Shown: positions 1-7,511 of the stretch, one piece after another
Layout of the letters: each line of letters begins with the position of its first letter
Numbering within the stretch: the first letter of the stretch is position 1
Notes under the pieces: model-generated
The model's database searches: none
The model's input: the letters and a program-made list of their open reading frames with translations, nothing else
Told to the model about the DNA's origin: nothing
Made by a program: the position numbers and the translations under genes
Assembly: GCA_964246745.1 (NCBI GenBank)
Contig: CAXTRK010000019.1
Span: 1-58,429, forward strand
Direction: 5' to 3'
DNA: 58,429 nucleotides
DNA from: Lichenicoccus sp964246745
Lineage (GTDB): Bacteria > Pseudomonadota > Alphaproteobacteria > Acetobacterales > Acetobacteraceae

Positions 1-33
1 CTGGGCTTCATTGTCGTTGGCCGTAATGACGAC

Positions 34-105
34 CTAGACGGGGTTTAGCTGCTCCGCGGGCGACGGGGTCGCCCGCTCCACCGGAGAGAGTGCAGCCTCG
101 GCCAT
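34..105 (-). CDS. Short ORF after ligM, or 5' end of an interrupted gene
   Basis: A strong ribosome binding site (AGGAGG, overlapping the ligM stop codon) lies 9 nt before an ATG at 105. The reading frame runs 23 codons (MAEAALSPVERATPSPAEQ...) and ends at an in-frame TAG at 34-36. Beyond the TAG the same frame stays open to the window edge (VVITANDNEAQ). I do not recognise the product. It may be a genuine small ORF, a gene broken by an amber codon near its start, or a sequencing error. It would be the next cistron of the operon after ligM. Confidence 0.35.
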   Translation of the reverse strand: MAEAALSPVERATPSPAEQLNPV

Positions 106-118
106 CGTGCCAAGCCTC

Positions 119-1522
119 CTAGGATTTGATGCGCCAGCCGCCCTCATACTCCTCGCGGGCGAGCTTCGAGTACGGAACGGGAGACACGATTGCGCGCACC
201 TCGATTTGCCTGTGGCGCTCCACCACGGTCTTGCGCGTGCCGCCGTTTTCCTCGCCCCAGACAACCCGGACTTCGTCCCCGATCCGGATCTCGGGAGAAA
301 CCGTCGCCAGGCTGAGGGCCGTCTTCTCGTTCCAGCTGTAGCCGGTGAACATGGAAAGCCCGATCGTCCGGCCATCACGGTCGGTGACCCGGTCATAGTT
401 CGAGGACGCGTAGTTCGCGAGCGGGAGGTCGAAGAACTTGTACGGCGTGTCACTACCGTCGAACAGTGAAGCGAAGATACGCGCGACATCCTCGCCGTTC
501 CAGGCAAGCGTCACCTTGTGGCGTCCCGTCGCAGGCTTCATCGCCTCCAGCGCGGAGCGGCCGATGAAGTCGTGGTCGAAGTTCACGAACGACCCGTAGC
601 CGATCTCGTATGGCGTCAGGTAGTAGTCCTCGATGTGGTCGGACACAAAGCTGCCGCCAATGCTGCCCGCCGCTTCGTAGCTGTCGGCCGTCAGCCATTC
701 GCGGTATGGCTTGAGTTCGGCGCCGGAGTAGATGGCCGGCAGGGGCGACGCGATCCAGCCGCTTTCCAACGTGTTCGAGGGGTAGGCTCGGCTGCCCGCA
801 TGGACCAGGCCAAACTCGCGCCCGGCCTCGAGAATGGCGGCACGTATCTCGTCGCCCTGCTCGTAGGGTCCCCAAAGCTCGAGACCCGGCGCGCCGGCCA
901 TGCCGTGACGCAAGGTGCGTACTTTGCGTCCGGCAATGTTCATCTCGCCCATGTTGAAGAATTTGAGCTGCTCGAGCTTGCCGCCGTGCAGCTTCTCGAT
1001 CACCGCCCAGGCGTTCGGGCCCTGGATCTGGAACCGCCAGCACGCGCGTTGCACCGGCTTGCCCATCGGCCGGACCGGCGAGCGTTCGTCGCGAACGATC
1101 TCGACGTCGTAGCCGCCCGCCTTCGCCTGATACGTCAACCAGTTGGCTGCGGGCGCCCGGCCGACGGACACGAACTCGTCCTGATCGAGATAGAACAGGA
1201 TGCTATCCCCGATCACGTGGCCGGACGGCGTCACCGCGACGTACTGCTTGGCCTTGTCGGGAACAAAATTCTGCATCGAGTTGACCGCGGTGTCCGAGAT
1301 CAGCCGGAGCGCGTCCGAACCCTTGATGAAAAGATTCACCATATGATGCGACTGGTCGAACAGCACGGCGGTTTCCCGCCACGCCCGCTGCTCGTCGCGC
1401 CAGTTCGAGAACTCGGCGGCCACCACGGGGTATATGAAGGCCCCGATCTGCGAGTGGCGCAGCAGCTCCACCGGGTTGCCGGCTTGCTGCAACACATCCT
1501 CCAGGCTTTCCTGCGTCGGCAT
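119..1522 (-). CDS. ligM: LigM/DesA-type tetrahydrofolate-dependent aromatic O-demethylase
   Basis: Transfers the methyl group of a methoxylated aromatic (vanillate, 3-O-methylgallate or syringate in known relatives) to tetrahydrofolate, giving the phenol and 5-methyl-THF; cytoplasmic, GcvT fold. The 467-residue product closely matches what I know of Sphingobium LigM (about 471 aa) along its whole length, for example VLFDQSHHMV, GRAPAANWL, RTLRHGMAGAPGLE and WGEENGGTRKT. Counting from the ATG at 1522, Arg122 and Tyr247, reported as important in LigM, fall at exactly those numbers. That supports this start rather than the ATG at 1549; a GGAGAG site lies 7 nt upstream. It sits downstream of the MarR-type regulator, in an operon with folD and purU, which can recycle the methyl-THF. 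The actual substrate is not known. Confidence 0.93.
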   Translation of the reverse strand: MPTQESLEDVLQQAGNPVELLRHSQIGAFIYPVVAAEFSNWRDEQRAWRETAVLFDQSHHMVNLFIKGSDALRLISDTAVNSMQNFVPDKAKQYVAVTPSGHVIGDSILFYLDQDEFVSVGRAPAANWLTYQAKAGGYDVEIVRDERSPVRPMGKPVQRACWRFQIQGPNAWAVIEKLHGGKLEQLKFFNMGEMNIAGRKVRTLRHGMAGAPGLELWGPYEQGDEIRAAILEAGREFGLVHAGSRAYPSNTLESGWIASPLPAIYSGAELKPYREWLTADSYEAAGSIGGSFVSDHIEDYYLTPYEIGYGSFVNFDHDFIGRSALEAMKPATGRHKVTLAWNGEDVARIFASLFDGSDTPYKFFDLPLANYASSNYDRVTDRDGRTIGLSMFTGYSWNEKTALSLATVSPEIRIGDEVRVVWGEENGGTRKTVVERHRQIEVRAIVSPVPYSKLAREEYEGGWRIKS

Positions 1523-1545
1523 AGTCAGTCTCTCCAAAAAATTTA

Positions 1546-1560
1546 ACATGTATAATATGT
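1546..1560 (-). promoter_or_regulatory. AT-rich near-palindrome and possible -10 upstream of ligM
   Basis: The gap between the MarR-type gene and ligM holds ACATGTATAATATGT, an interrupted inverted repeat (12 of 15 positions match the reverse complement) in otherwise GC-rich DNA. Read on the minus strand it contains TATTAT/TATACA, suitable as a -10 element, 24-38 nt before the ligM start. MarR-family regulators often bind short AT-rich palindromes over promoters, so this is a candidate operator for the adjacent regulator. This is inference from position and composition only. Confidence 0.3.
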
Positions 1561-1609
1561 GGGCGCAATGCGACTCCGCGACAGGGGCCGCCCACGGCTT
1601 GAGGCTGAG

Positions 1610-2074
1610 CTACTCCACCATGGCCACTTTGTCTGATCCGGCGAGCGCATCGGTCAGCACGGACAGCTCGTGCAGCAGCGCGCGAAGCCGATCAACGCCG
1701 AAAGCGTCGGCATACCGGTCGAGCACGGCCAGCATGGCATCCGTGGTCTCGTTCACGAGTGTTCGCCCTCGCCGTGAGATCGTCACGATCGAACGGCGCC
1801 CGTCCTCAACGTCGACCTCGCGCATCACCAACTTGCGCCCCACAAGCTCCCGGAGGATGCGCGTCAGGCTGGGAGGGCGAAGCATGGCGTTCTGGGCAAG
1901 GGTCGAAAGATCGACCGCGCCGGCATCGCTCAGCACGCGCAGCACGCGCCATTGCTGCTCTGTGATGTCAGCCTTGTTGAGGATCGGACGCACCGGCGCC
2001 ATGACGGCCTCGCGTGCGACAAGCAGGCGTCCGGCGAGGGACTGCGGGTAGGGTGGGAGCTGCCTCGGTATCAT
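1610..2074 (-). CDS. MarR-family regulator, HpaR-like
   Basis: A 154-residue winged-helix repressor resembling HpaR, the regulator of homoprotocatechuate degradation. Visible features are the N-terminal LPPYPQSLAGRLLVAREAVM segment, the helix-turn-helix around LSTLAQNAMLRPPSLTRILREL and the wing VDVEDGRRSIVTISRRG. Members usually bind a phenolic ligand and release DNA. The start at 2074 fits the family length; an ATG at 2095 is possible, and the longer open frame to 2311 is low-quality sequence overlapping hpaI. It lies inside the aromatic operon, 149 nt after the aldolase gene and 87 nt before ligM, so it probably autoregulates this cluster. The effector is not known. Confidence 0.85.
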   Translation of the reverse strand: MIPRQLPPYPQSLAGRLLVAREAVMAPVRPILNKADITEQQWRVLRVLSDAGAVDLSTLAQNAMLRPPSLTRILRELVGRKLVMREVDVEDGRRSIVTISRRGRTLVNETTDAMLAVLDRYADAFGVDRLRALLHELSVLTDALAGSDKVAMVE

Positions 2075-2223
2075 GATCCGATGTAACCGCAACATGGGCG
2101 ATGACGCCAATGCCGGCCCTCCCAGGCCCACCCCGCCGCAACGCTGCAATGGCGAGCAAAGCCGTGGACGCTTGTGCAGCCGCCCAGGCGCCGGTTCCCC
2201 TGCGGCTTTCGCCCTGAGCGCCA

Positions 2224-2994
2224 TCATGGTTTGAAACGCCGTGCCAGGCTGTCCGCGGCCCGCGCAAGCAGGCCGGCATCGATCCCAACGGCCGTGAACG
2301 TCGTTCCCCAATCCATGCAGCGCTGCGCGAACGCCGGGTCGCCAGTCAGGACGCCGGCCGGCTTGCCGCAGACGACAATCCTGCGAATCGCGTTCTCGAC
2401 GGCCTCCATCACGACAGGGTGGCCGGTGTCGCCGATATGGCCGAGACTGGCTGCCAGGTCGCCGGGTCCGACGAACACGCCGTCAACCCCTTCCACCGCG
2501 GCGATCGCCTCCAGGGCGGCCAGTCCTGCCTTCGTCTCGATCTGCACAATCAGGCAGATCTCCTCCCCGGCGCGCGCCGCATAGTCGGCAATCCGCCCGA
2601 ACTGGGTGGCGCGTGTCAGCGCCGACACGCCCCTGATGCCTGAAGGCGGGTAGCGAACGGCGGCGACCGCGTCGGCTGCTTCCTGCGGCGACTGGACATA
2701 AGGGATCAGGAGGCTCTGCGCTCCGACATCCAGGAAGCGCTTGATGAGAACAGGATCGTTGCTCGCCGGGCGAACCACCGGCGCAACCCCGCCGAAGCCC
2801 GACAACGCCTGCAACTGGCCCATGACCGTCGAGACGGTGCCGGGCGAGTGCTCCGTGTCGAGCAGCAGCCAGTCGAAGCCGGCGCCTGCCACGACTTCCG
2901 CCGCGAAGCCGGTGGACAAGGTGGACCAGAGGCCGATCTGCTGACGTTGTTCACGCAGGCCGCGCTTGAAGCGGTTTGCGGCCAATTCGGTCAT
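2224..2994 (-). CDS. HpaI-like 2-oxo acid aldolase (HpcH/HpaI family)
   Basis: Class II, metal-dependent pyruvate aldolase of the HpcH/HpaI family, 256 residues. In homoprotocatechuate breakdown HpaI splits 4-hydroxy-2-oxoheptanedioate into pyruvate and succinic semialdehyde. Seen here are DWLLLDTEHSPG with the catalytic Glu-His pair, PVVRP with the phosphate-site Arg, a metal-binding QIET and GPGDLAASLG. The start codon overlaps the stop of the upstream hydratase (ATGA), so the two are translationally coupled. The family also covers 2-keto-3-deoxyglucarate and related aldolases, so the exact substrate is inferred from the neighbouring HpaH homologue. Confidence 0.85.
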   Translation of the reverse strand: MTELAANRFKRGLREQRQQIGLWSTLSTGFAAEVVAGAGFDWLLLDTEHSPGTVSTVMGQLQALSGFGGVAPVVRPASNDPVLIKRFLDVGAQSLLIPYVQSPQEAADAVAAVRYPPSGIRGVSALTRATQFGRIADYAARAGEEICLIVQIETKAGLAALEAIAAVEGVDGVFVGPGDLAASLGHIGDTGHPVVMEAVENAIRRIVVCGKPAGVLTGDPAFAQRCMDWGTTFTAVGIDAGLLARAADSLARRFKP

Positions 2995-3773
2995 CGGAAC
3001 GAAACCCCGATCGCGCCGAGCGGTCCATAATCCGCGTGAACGACGTCGCCGGCCGCGATGTCGACCGGCCGCGTGAACGAGCCGCCGAGAACGATCTGGC
3101 CTTTCTTCAGGCCGGCATCGACCGCGGCGAGCTTGTTCACCAGCCACGCGATGCCGGCGGCGGGGTGACCCATGACGGCCGCGGACACCCCGGATTCCTC
3201 GATGATCCCGTTCTTGGACAAAGTGGCGCCTACCCAGCGGATATCGATGTCGTGGGGTTTGACGGGTCGCCCACCGACGACAATCGCTCCGAACGCGGCG
3301 TTGTCGGCGATCGTGTCAACGATGGCGCGTGGCACCTCGGTCCGGTAGTCGATAATCTCGAGGGCCGGGATGACGATTTCGGTCGCGCGCAGCACGTCAT
3401 AGATGCGCTTTCCGGGACCCGCGAGATCCTCGCTCATGACGAAGGCGAGTTCAACCTCCAGCCTTGGCCGCAGGAAATCGCCTGCTGCGATCACGGCGCC
3501 GTCGTTGTAGAACGCATCATCCAGGATGCGGCCGTAATCCGGTTCCGTCATCCTGGACGCGATCTGCATCGCGCGGCTGGTCAGGCCGATCTTGTGCCCG
3601 GCCACACGCGCGCCCTTCTCGATCCGTGCCGCGGCCCAGAGATCCTGAACGCGGTAGGCATCCTCGATCTCCATCGTGGGGAACAGCTTCGACAGCTGCC
3701 GGGTGGGAATCCTGGTGCGTTCAGCCTCAAGGATGGCGTCGGTGGCCTGGCGGAGTTGATCCTCAGTGAGCAT
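2991..3773 (-). CDS. HpaH-like 2-oxo-hept-4-ene-1,7-dioate hydratase
   Basis: A 260-residue member of the fumarylacetoacetase-like hydratase family. HpaH adds water to 2-oxohept-4-ene-1,7-dioate before aldol cleavage. The sequence shows GHKIGLTS, the metal-ligand segment PRLEVELAFV and PALEIIDYR, typical of the HpaH/MhpD group. It precedes the HpaI-like aldolase with an ATGA overlap, and follows the intradiol dioxygenase gene by 33 nt. Hydratase plus aldolase is the usual lower half of a meta-cleavage route, so finding it beside an intradiol dioxygenase is unusual. Other vinylpyruvate-type hydratase activities cannot be excluded. Confidence 0.88.
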   Translation of the reverse strand: MLTEDQLRQATDAILEAERTRIPTRQLSKLFPTMEIEDAYRVQDLWAAARIEKGARVAGHKIGLTSRAMQIASRMTEPDYGRILDDAFYNDGAVIAAGDFLRPRLEVELAFVMSEDLAGPGKRIYDVLRATEIVIPALEIIDYRTEVPRAIVDTIADNAAFGAIVVGGRPVKPHDIDIRWVGATLSKNGIIEESGVSAAVMGHPAAGIAWLVNKLAAVDAGLKKGQIVLGGSFTRPVDIAAGDVVHADYGPLGAIGVSFR

Positions 3774-3806
3774 GATTGCCCTCCAGAGCGGATGCGTGCT
3801 GACAAG

Positions 3807-4703
3807 CTACTTGATCGGCGGACGAGGCAGCATCGTCGCGCCGCGTTCCATGACGTAGGTGTAGTCGAGGGAGTACCAAGGAGCAGGCACACCCGGGTCG
3901 GTGTGCGGCTCGTCGTGACGGACATACTGGCCGGTGGTGGCCTGCGTCACACCGAACTGCACGTCCGTGTCGATATGCGGATCGGCCGGGTCGTACACCT
4001 GACTGACCAGCACCTTGAAGCCGGGCTTGACGATCAGGGCGTGCAGATGCGCCGGGCGATAGGGATGGCGATCCTGGGCAGCGAGCAGCCGCCCGACAAC
4101 GCCGTTGGTGGGGATCGGATAGCCCGACATCCTGACTGTCGTGAACCAGAAGCGCCCTTGCTCGTCAGTCAGGAACTTGCCGCGCAGGTTCATCTCGGCT
4201 TGGGACGGATCCTGGTTCTCGTAGAAGCCGACGGGAGACGCATGCCAGATGTCGACCTCCGCGCCCGAGATCGGCTGACTCGCGGTGTCGAGCACCCGTG
4301 CGTTCACGAGGAGAGGCGCACCTGGCGTGTCCGAGCGCACGATCGAGTCACCATTATTCGTGCGCGGCGAATGCATGCGCCAGAACGGGCCGAGCAGGTT
4401 CTGCGAGGTCTCGTCCTCGCCCTGATTGCCGTTGTTGAGCAGACAGACAAGCGACGACACACCCAGGCTGCCCGCCATCAGCACCGCCTCGTTATGGGTG
4501 TCCGTCGTCAGCTTGCCGACCTGGTTGATGATTGTGGTCGCTTCGCGGAACTCCGCTTCCGTCAGACGCACCTCACGCACGAAACCGTGCAGATGGGTGA
4601 CCAGCGAAACCATGATTTCCCGCAGCCGCGGGTTGGAAGTACGTTGCATGACCGCCAGCACGGCCGGAGTCACATCGCCTTCATGACGTATCATCGTTCC
4701 CAT
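3807..4703 (-). CDS. Intradiol ring-cleavage dioxygenase, hydroxyquinol/catechol 1,2-dioxygenase type
   Basis: Fe(III)-dependent dioxygenase of 298 residues that opens a dihydroxylated ring between its two hydroxyls. An N-terminal helical dimerisation domain (about residues 1-100) is followed by the beta-sandwich catalytic domain with AEVDIWHASPVGFYEN, SGYPIPTNGVVG and the RPAHLHALI segment. These contain the Tyr, Tyr, His, His iron ligands of the family. Length and motifs fit hydroxyquinol 1,2-dioxygenases best, but catechol 1,2-dioxygenase remains possible. The start at 4703 or 4694 gives the family's usual N-terminus. It lies between folD and the HpaH-like gene on the same strand. Confidence 0.85.
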   Translation of the reverse strand: MGTMIRHEGDVTPAVLAVMQRTSNPRLREIMVSLVTHLHGFVREVRLTEAEFREATTIINQVGKLTTDTHNEAVLMAGSLGVSSLVCLLNNGNQGEDETSQNLLGPFWRMHSPRTNNGDSIVRSDTPGAPLLVNARVLDTASQPISGAEVDIWHASPVGFYENQDPSQAEMNLRGKFLTDEQGRFWFTTVRMSGYPIPTNGVVGRLLAAQDRHPYRPAHLHALIVKPGFKVLVSQVYDPADPHIDTDVQFGVTQATTGQYVRHDEPHTDPGVPAPWYSLDYTYVMERGATMLPRPPIK

Positions 4704-4779
4704 CCGCGTTCCCGCCCGGCCTGCCGATCGATCAGATAGCCGTTCAAGACCATACTGAGGGTCAGGCAACGAACCCGGT

Positions 4780-5640
4780 TCATTGCACGCTCGCCTGCAT
4801 CGCGGCTCGCATCGTATTCTCGATCAGACAGGCGATGGTCATCGGCCCAACGCCGCCCGGAACGGGTGTGATCGCGGCAGCATGGTCCATCTCGGCCTGA
4901 TTGACATCCCCGACGATTCTCGCGCGCCCGTTCTCGACGGAGCGGTTTATCCCCACATCGATGACCACCGCGCCCGGCTTCACCCACTCGCCCCGCACCA
5001 GCCGGGCGCTGCCCGCCGCGGCAACGAGTATGTCGGCCGAGCGAGCGGTTCGCGGCAGGTCCTTTGTGTAGATGTGGGTGACAGTGACGGTACACTCGCG
5101 TTCCAGCAGGAGCAATGCCATCGGCTTGCCGACGATGTTGGATTTTCCGATCACGACCGCATGCAGGCCGCGGAAGTCTTCGATGACGGTCTCGAGCAGG
5201 CGCATGCAACCCAGCGGCGTGCAGGGAGTCAGCCCTTTGCCAGTCGTGGAAAGTCGGCCGACATTGACCGGATGAAAACCGTCCACATCCTTGGCGGGAT
5301 CGATCGCGTCGAGAACCGCCTTGGCATCGATGTGACGCGGCAGCGGCAGCTGCACCAAAATCCCATGCACCTCTGCCTGATGGTTCAGCTTCCCGATCAG
5401 CGCAAGGAGCTGCTCTTGAGAGATACCTTGATCGAGCTTGTGCTCGAACGAGCAGAGTCCCGCAAGTCGGCACTGCCGCACCTTGCGGGCAACATAGATC
5501 TCGCTTGCGGGATCATTCCCGACCAGCACGGCAGCAAGGCCGGGGGAGAAGCCCCACCGCGAACGAAAAGCACTCGCGTCCTCGGCCACCCTTGAGACGA
5601 TGCCTGCGGCCAACTTGGTGCCGTCGATCAATGCGACCAC
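4780..5640 (-). CDS. folD: FolD, methylene-THF dehydrogenase / methenyl-THF cyclohydrolase
   Basis: Bifunctional enzyme converting 5,10-methylene-THF through 5,10-methenyl-THF to 10-formyl-THF with NADP. The 286-residue product has the active-site YVARK (Tyr49, Lys53), VDGFHPVNVGRL, the nucleotide-binding GKSNIVGKPMA and the C-terminal PVPGGVGPMT. It uses a GTG start at 5640, 9 nt after the purU stop. Being next to purU and in the same operon as a methyl-THF-producing demethylase, it is probably a dedicated catabolic copy that oxidises the aromatic methyl group; a biosynthetic folD may exist elsewhere. Confidence 0.95.
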   Translation of the reverse strand: MVALIDGTKLAAGIVSRVAEDASAFRSRWGFSPGLAAVLVGNDPASEIYVARKVRQCRLAGLCSFEHKLDQGISQEQLLALIGKLNHQAEVHGILVQLPLPRHIDAKAVLDAIDPAKDVDGFHPVNVGRLSTTGKGLTPCTPLGCMRLLETVIEDFRGLHAVVIGKSNIVGKPMALLLLERECTVTVTHIYTKDLPRTARSADILVAAAGSARLVRGEWVKPGAVVIDVGINRSVENGRARIVGDVNQAEMDHAAAITPVPGGVGPMTIACLIENTMRAAMQASVQ

Positions 5641-5649
5641 CGGATGCGC

Positions 5650-6504
5650 CTAGCTCTGGAACACGATTGTTCGATTGCCGCTGAGCAGCACACGGTTCTC
5701 GAGATGCTGTGACACAGCCCTTGCCAGCACCCGGCGCTCGATGTCCCGCCCCTTCCGGATCAGCATCTCGGGAGAGTCGGCGTGGCTGATCTGCTCGACG
5801 GCCTGGGCGATGATGGGGCCCTCGTCGAGATCGGCAGTGACGTAGTGGGCGGTGGCGCCGATCATCTTCACGCCGCGGGCATAGGCCTGATGGTAAGGTT
5901 TAGCGCCCTTGAAACTCGGCAGGAAACCATGGTGGATGTTGATGCAGCGGCCGGACAGATAGTTCGCGAAGTCATCCGACAATATCTGCATGTAGCGGGC
6001 GAGCACAACCAGATCGACACTGGTTGCCTCGACAATGGCCTTCACCTGGGCTTCCTGCTCCGCCTTGGTGTCCCTGGTGACGGGAAGGTGGTGGAAGGGA
6101 AGATTTCCCAGCAGGGAGATGTTCAGGTCTTCCTTGGGATGATTGGAGACAACGCCTACGACGTCCATCGGCAGCTCGCCTATGCGCTGCCGGTAGAGCA
6201 GGTCACCCAGGCAGTGGTCGAACCTCGATACCAGCAAGAGAACCCTCTTTCTCCTGCTGACCAGGTCGCGTTGCAGCTCCATCCGCTGAGAGACAGCCAG
6301 CTCGCTCATCACCACGCCCAGATCGTGCGAGGCAGACGCGCCGACGTCGAACACGATCCGCATGAAAAAGCGTCCGGTCGCCAGTTCGTTGAATTGCGCC
6401 GCCTCGACAATGTTGCCGCCGTGGGCGGCAATCAACCCCGTCACCGTGGCCACCAGATTGGGCCGGTCTTCGCATGACAAGGTGACCACCCACTGCTCGT
6501 TCAC
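5650..6504 (-). CDS. purU: PurU, formyltetrahydrofolate deformylase
   Basis: Hydrolyses 10-formyl-THF to formate and THF. The 284-residue protein has an N-terminal ACT domain (about residues 1-85, starting VNEQWVVTLSCEDRPNLV) and a formyltransferase-like C-terminal domain with VVSNHPKEDL, the catalytic His in NIHHGFLPSFKGA, and ATAHYVTADLDEGPII carrying the catalytic Asp. The GTG at 6504, preceded by GGAAG, matches the family N-terminus better than the ATG at 6555. As the first gene of the O-demethylation operon it would free the folate cofactor and release formate. Chloromethane-utilisation gene clusters use the same folD-purU pairing. Confidence 0.93.
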   Translation of the reverse strand: MNEQWVVTLSCEDRPNLVATVTGLIAAHGGNIVEAAQFNELATGRFFMRIVFDVGASASHDLGVVMSELAVSQRMELQRDLVSRRKRVLLLVSRFDHCLGDLLYRQRIGELPMDVVGVVSNHPKEDLNISLLGNLPFHHLPVTRDTKAEQEAQVKAIVEATSVDLVVLARYMQILSDDFANYLSGRCINIHHGFLPSFKGAKPYHQAYARGVKMIGATAHYVTADLDEGPIIAQAVEQISHADSPEMLIRKGRDIERRVLARAVSQHLENRVLLSGNRTIVFQS

Positions 6505-6677
6505 GCCGACTTCCCTTCCACAGCTTGACCGACCGTAGCCGAATAAACTTACCATGTGAAGCGTTTCCGCGATACCCGGCGAGGCAGGTGTTCACGTTGC
6601 AGCTACCGCGAGAACCGGTCTGCCGCATCGAGCCTGTCTTAATTGCCGAGCCTGCTCAGACCGACGGAGCCGTCATC

Positions 6678-7466
6678 TCACGTCGAACGCTCGAGCGGGG
6701 TTCCGCGCCAGATACCCTCCCGGCATAGATCCTGCGCCAAGCGCAAAGCCAGTTCCGCGACGGCCACGTGCGCGCGCGTCCGGGTCCGAAGCGCCGGCTG
6801 TGCGAGGACGACCGACCGCGTGATCGCGGGGTCGGTAATGATCAGCTTGCGCAGATTTCCTGCCTGGACATCGTCCTGCAGCAAGGATGGCCCCGACACA
6901 GAGAACATCCCACAAGACAGCAGCGCAGCCCTCAGGATGAGCTGCGACTCCGCTTCCGCCACCACATTGAGGCTGTGCCCGTAGCGGTTCGCCGTCTCTT
7001 CGATCAGCCGGCGCACGGAGTGGGCTCTGCCCGGCAACATCAAAGGCAGCTTGACGACGTCGCGCAACGGTATCGACTGGATCTCCCGGGGAAAGTCTCC
7101 AGGTCGGCAAAGCAGCTCGAGCTGCTCGAGCAGGATCGGTTCGAAGGCCAGGTTCGGGGTGGACTCAGCATCATACAGGAAAGAGATGTCGACAGAGCCC
7201 TGCTCCAGCCAGCGCTGCAGGTGGCCGCTCAGGGATTCCACGTAGGTCGGGCGAACTTTCGATAAATCGGTCTGGATCGTCCTGATCAATCGTTCGGCCA
7301 CTGCCCAGGTCACTGCCATGGGCAGGCCGATCACCACCCGCCAGTTCCAGGGACTGGATCTGCCGGCTTTTAATGCCGGTTGCGGGATATACAGCTTGCG
7401 TGCCGCTTCCGAGACGCTGCCGCATTCAGCGACCGCGAGGAACGATTTCAGGTGTTTTACGTCCAT
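6678..7466 (-). pseudogene. LysR-family regulator with the DNA-binding region deleted
   Basis: The N-terminus MDVKHLKSFLAVAECGSVSEAARKL... and the substrate-binding domain from VVIGLPMAVTW onward are clearly LysR-family. Between them the recognition helix and linker helix are missing. After PQPAL the frame reads KAGRSSPWNW, but the +1-shifted frame reads SRQIQSLEL, the normal recognition-helix continuation. So a small insertion near 7368-7372 (TTTTA on the plus strand) shifted the frame, and a deletion of roughly 50-65 codons ending near 7340 restored it. The remaining 262-residue ORF is open but should not bind DNA normally. It lies upstream of purU on the same strand and may once have controlled the operon. 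Confidence 0.75.
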
Positions 7467-7511
7467 GCCGCTTGACGCCCGCCGGATGGAACCTCCGCCT
7501 GGCCGGACTAC

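Noticed and set aside
2976..4739. Long plus-strand open frame of 587 codons opposite hpaH and the dioxygenase gene
   Set aside because: It is the antisense of well-conserved genes, its translation is rich in Arg, His and Asp without any domain, and high GC content commonly creates such shadows.
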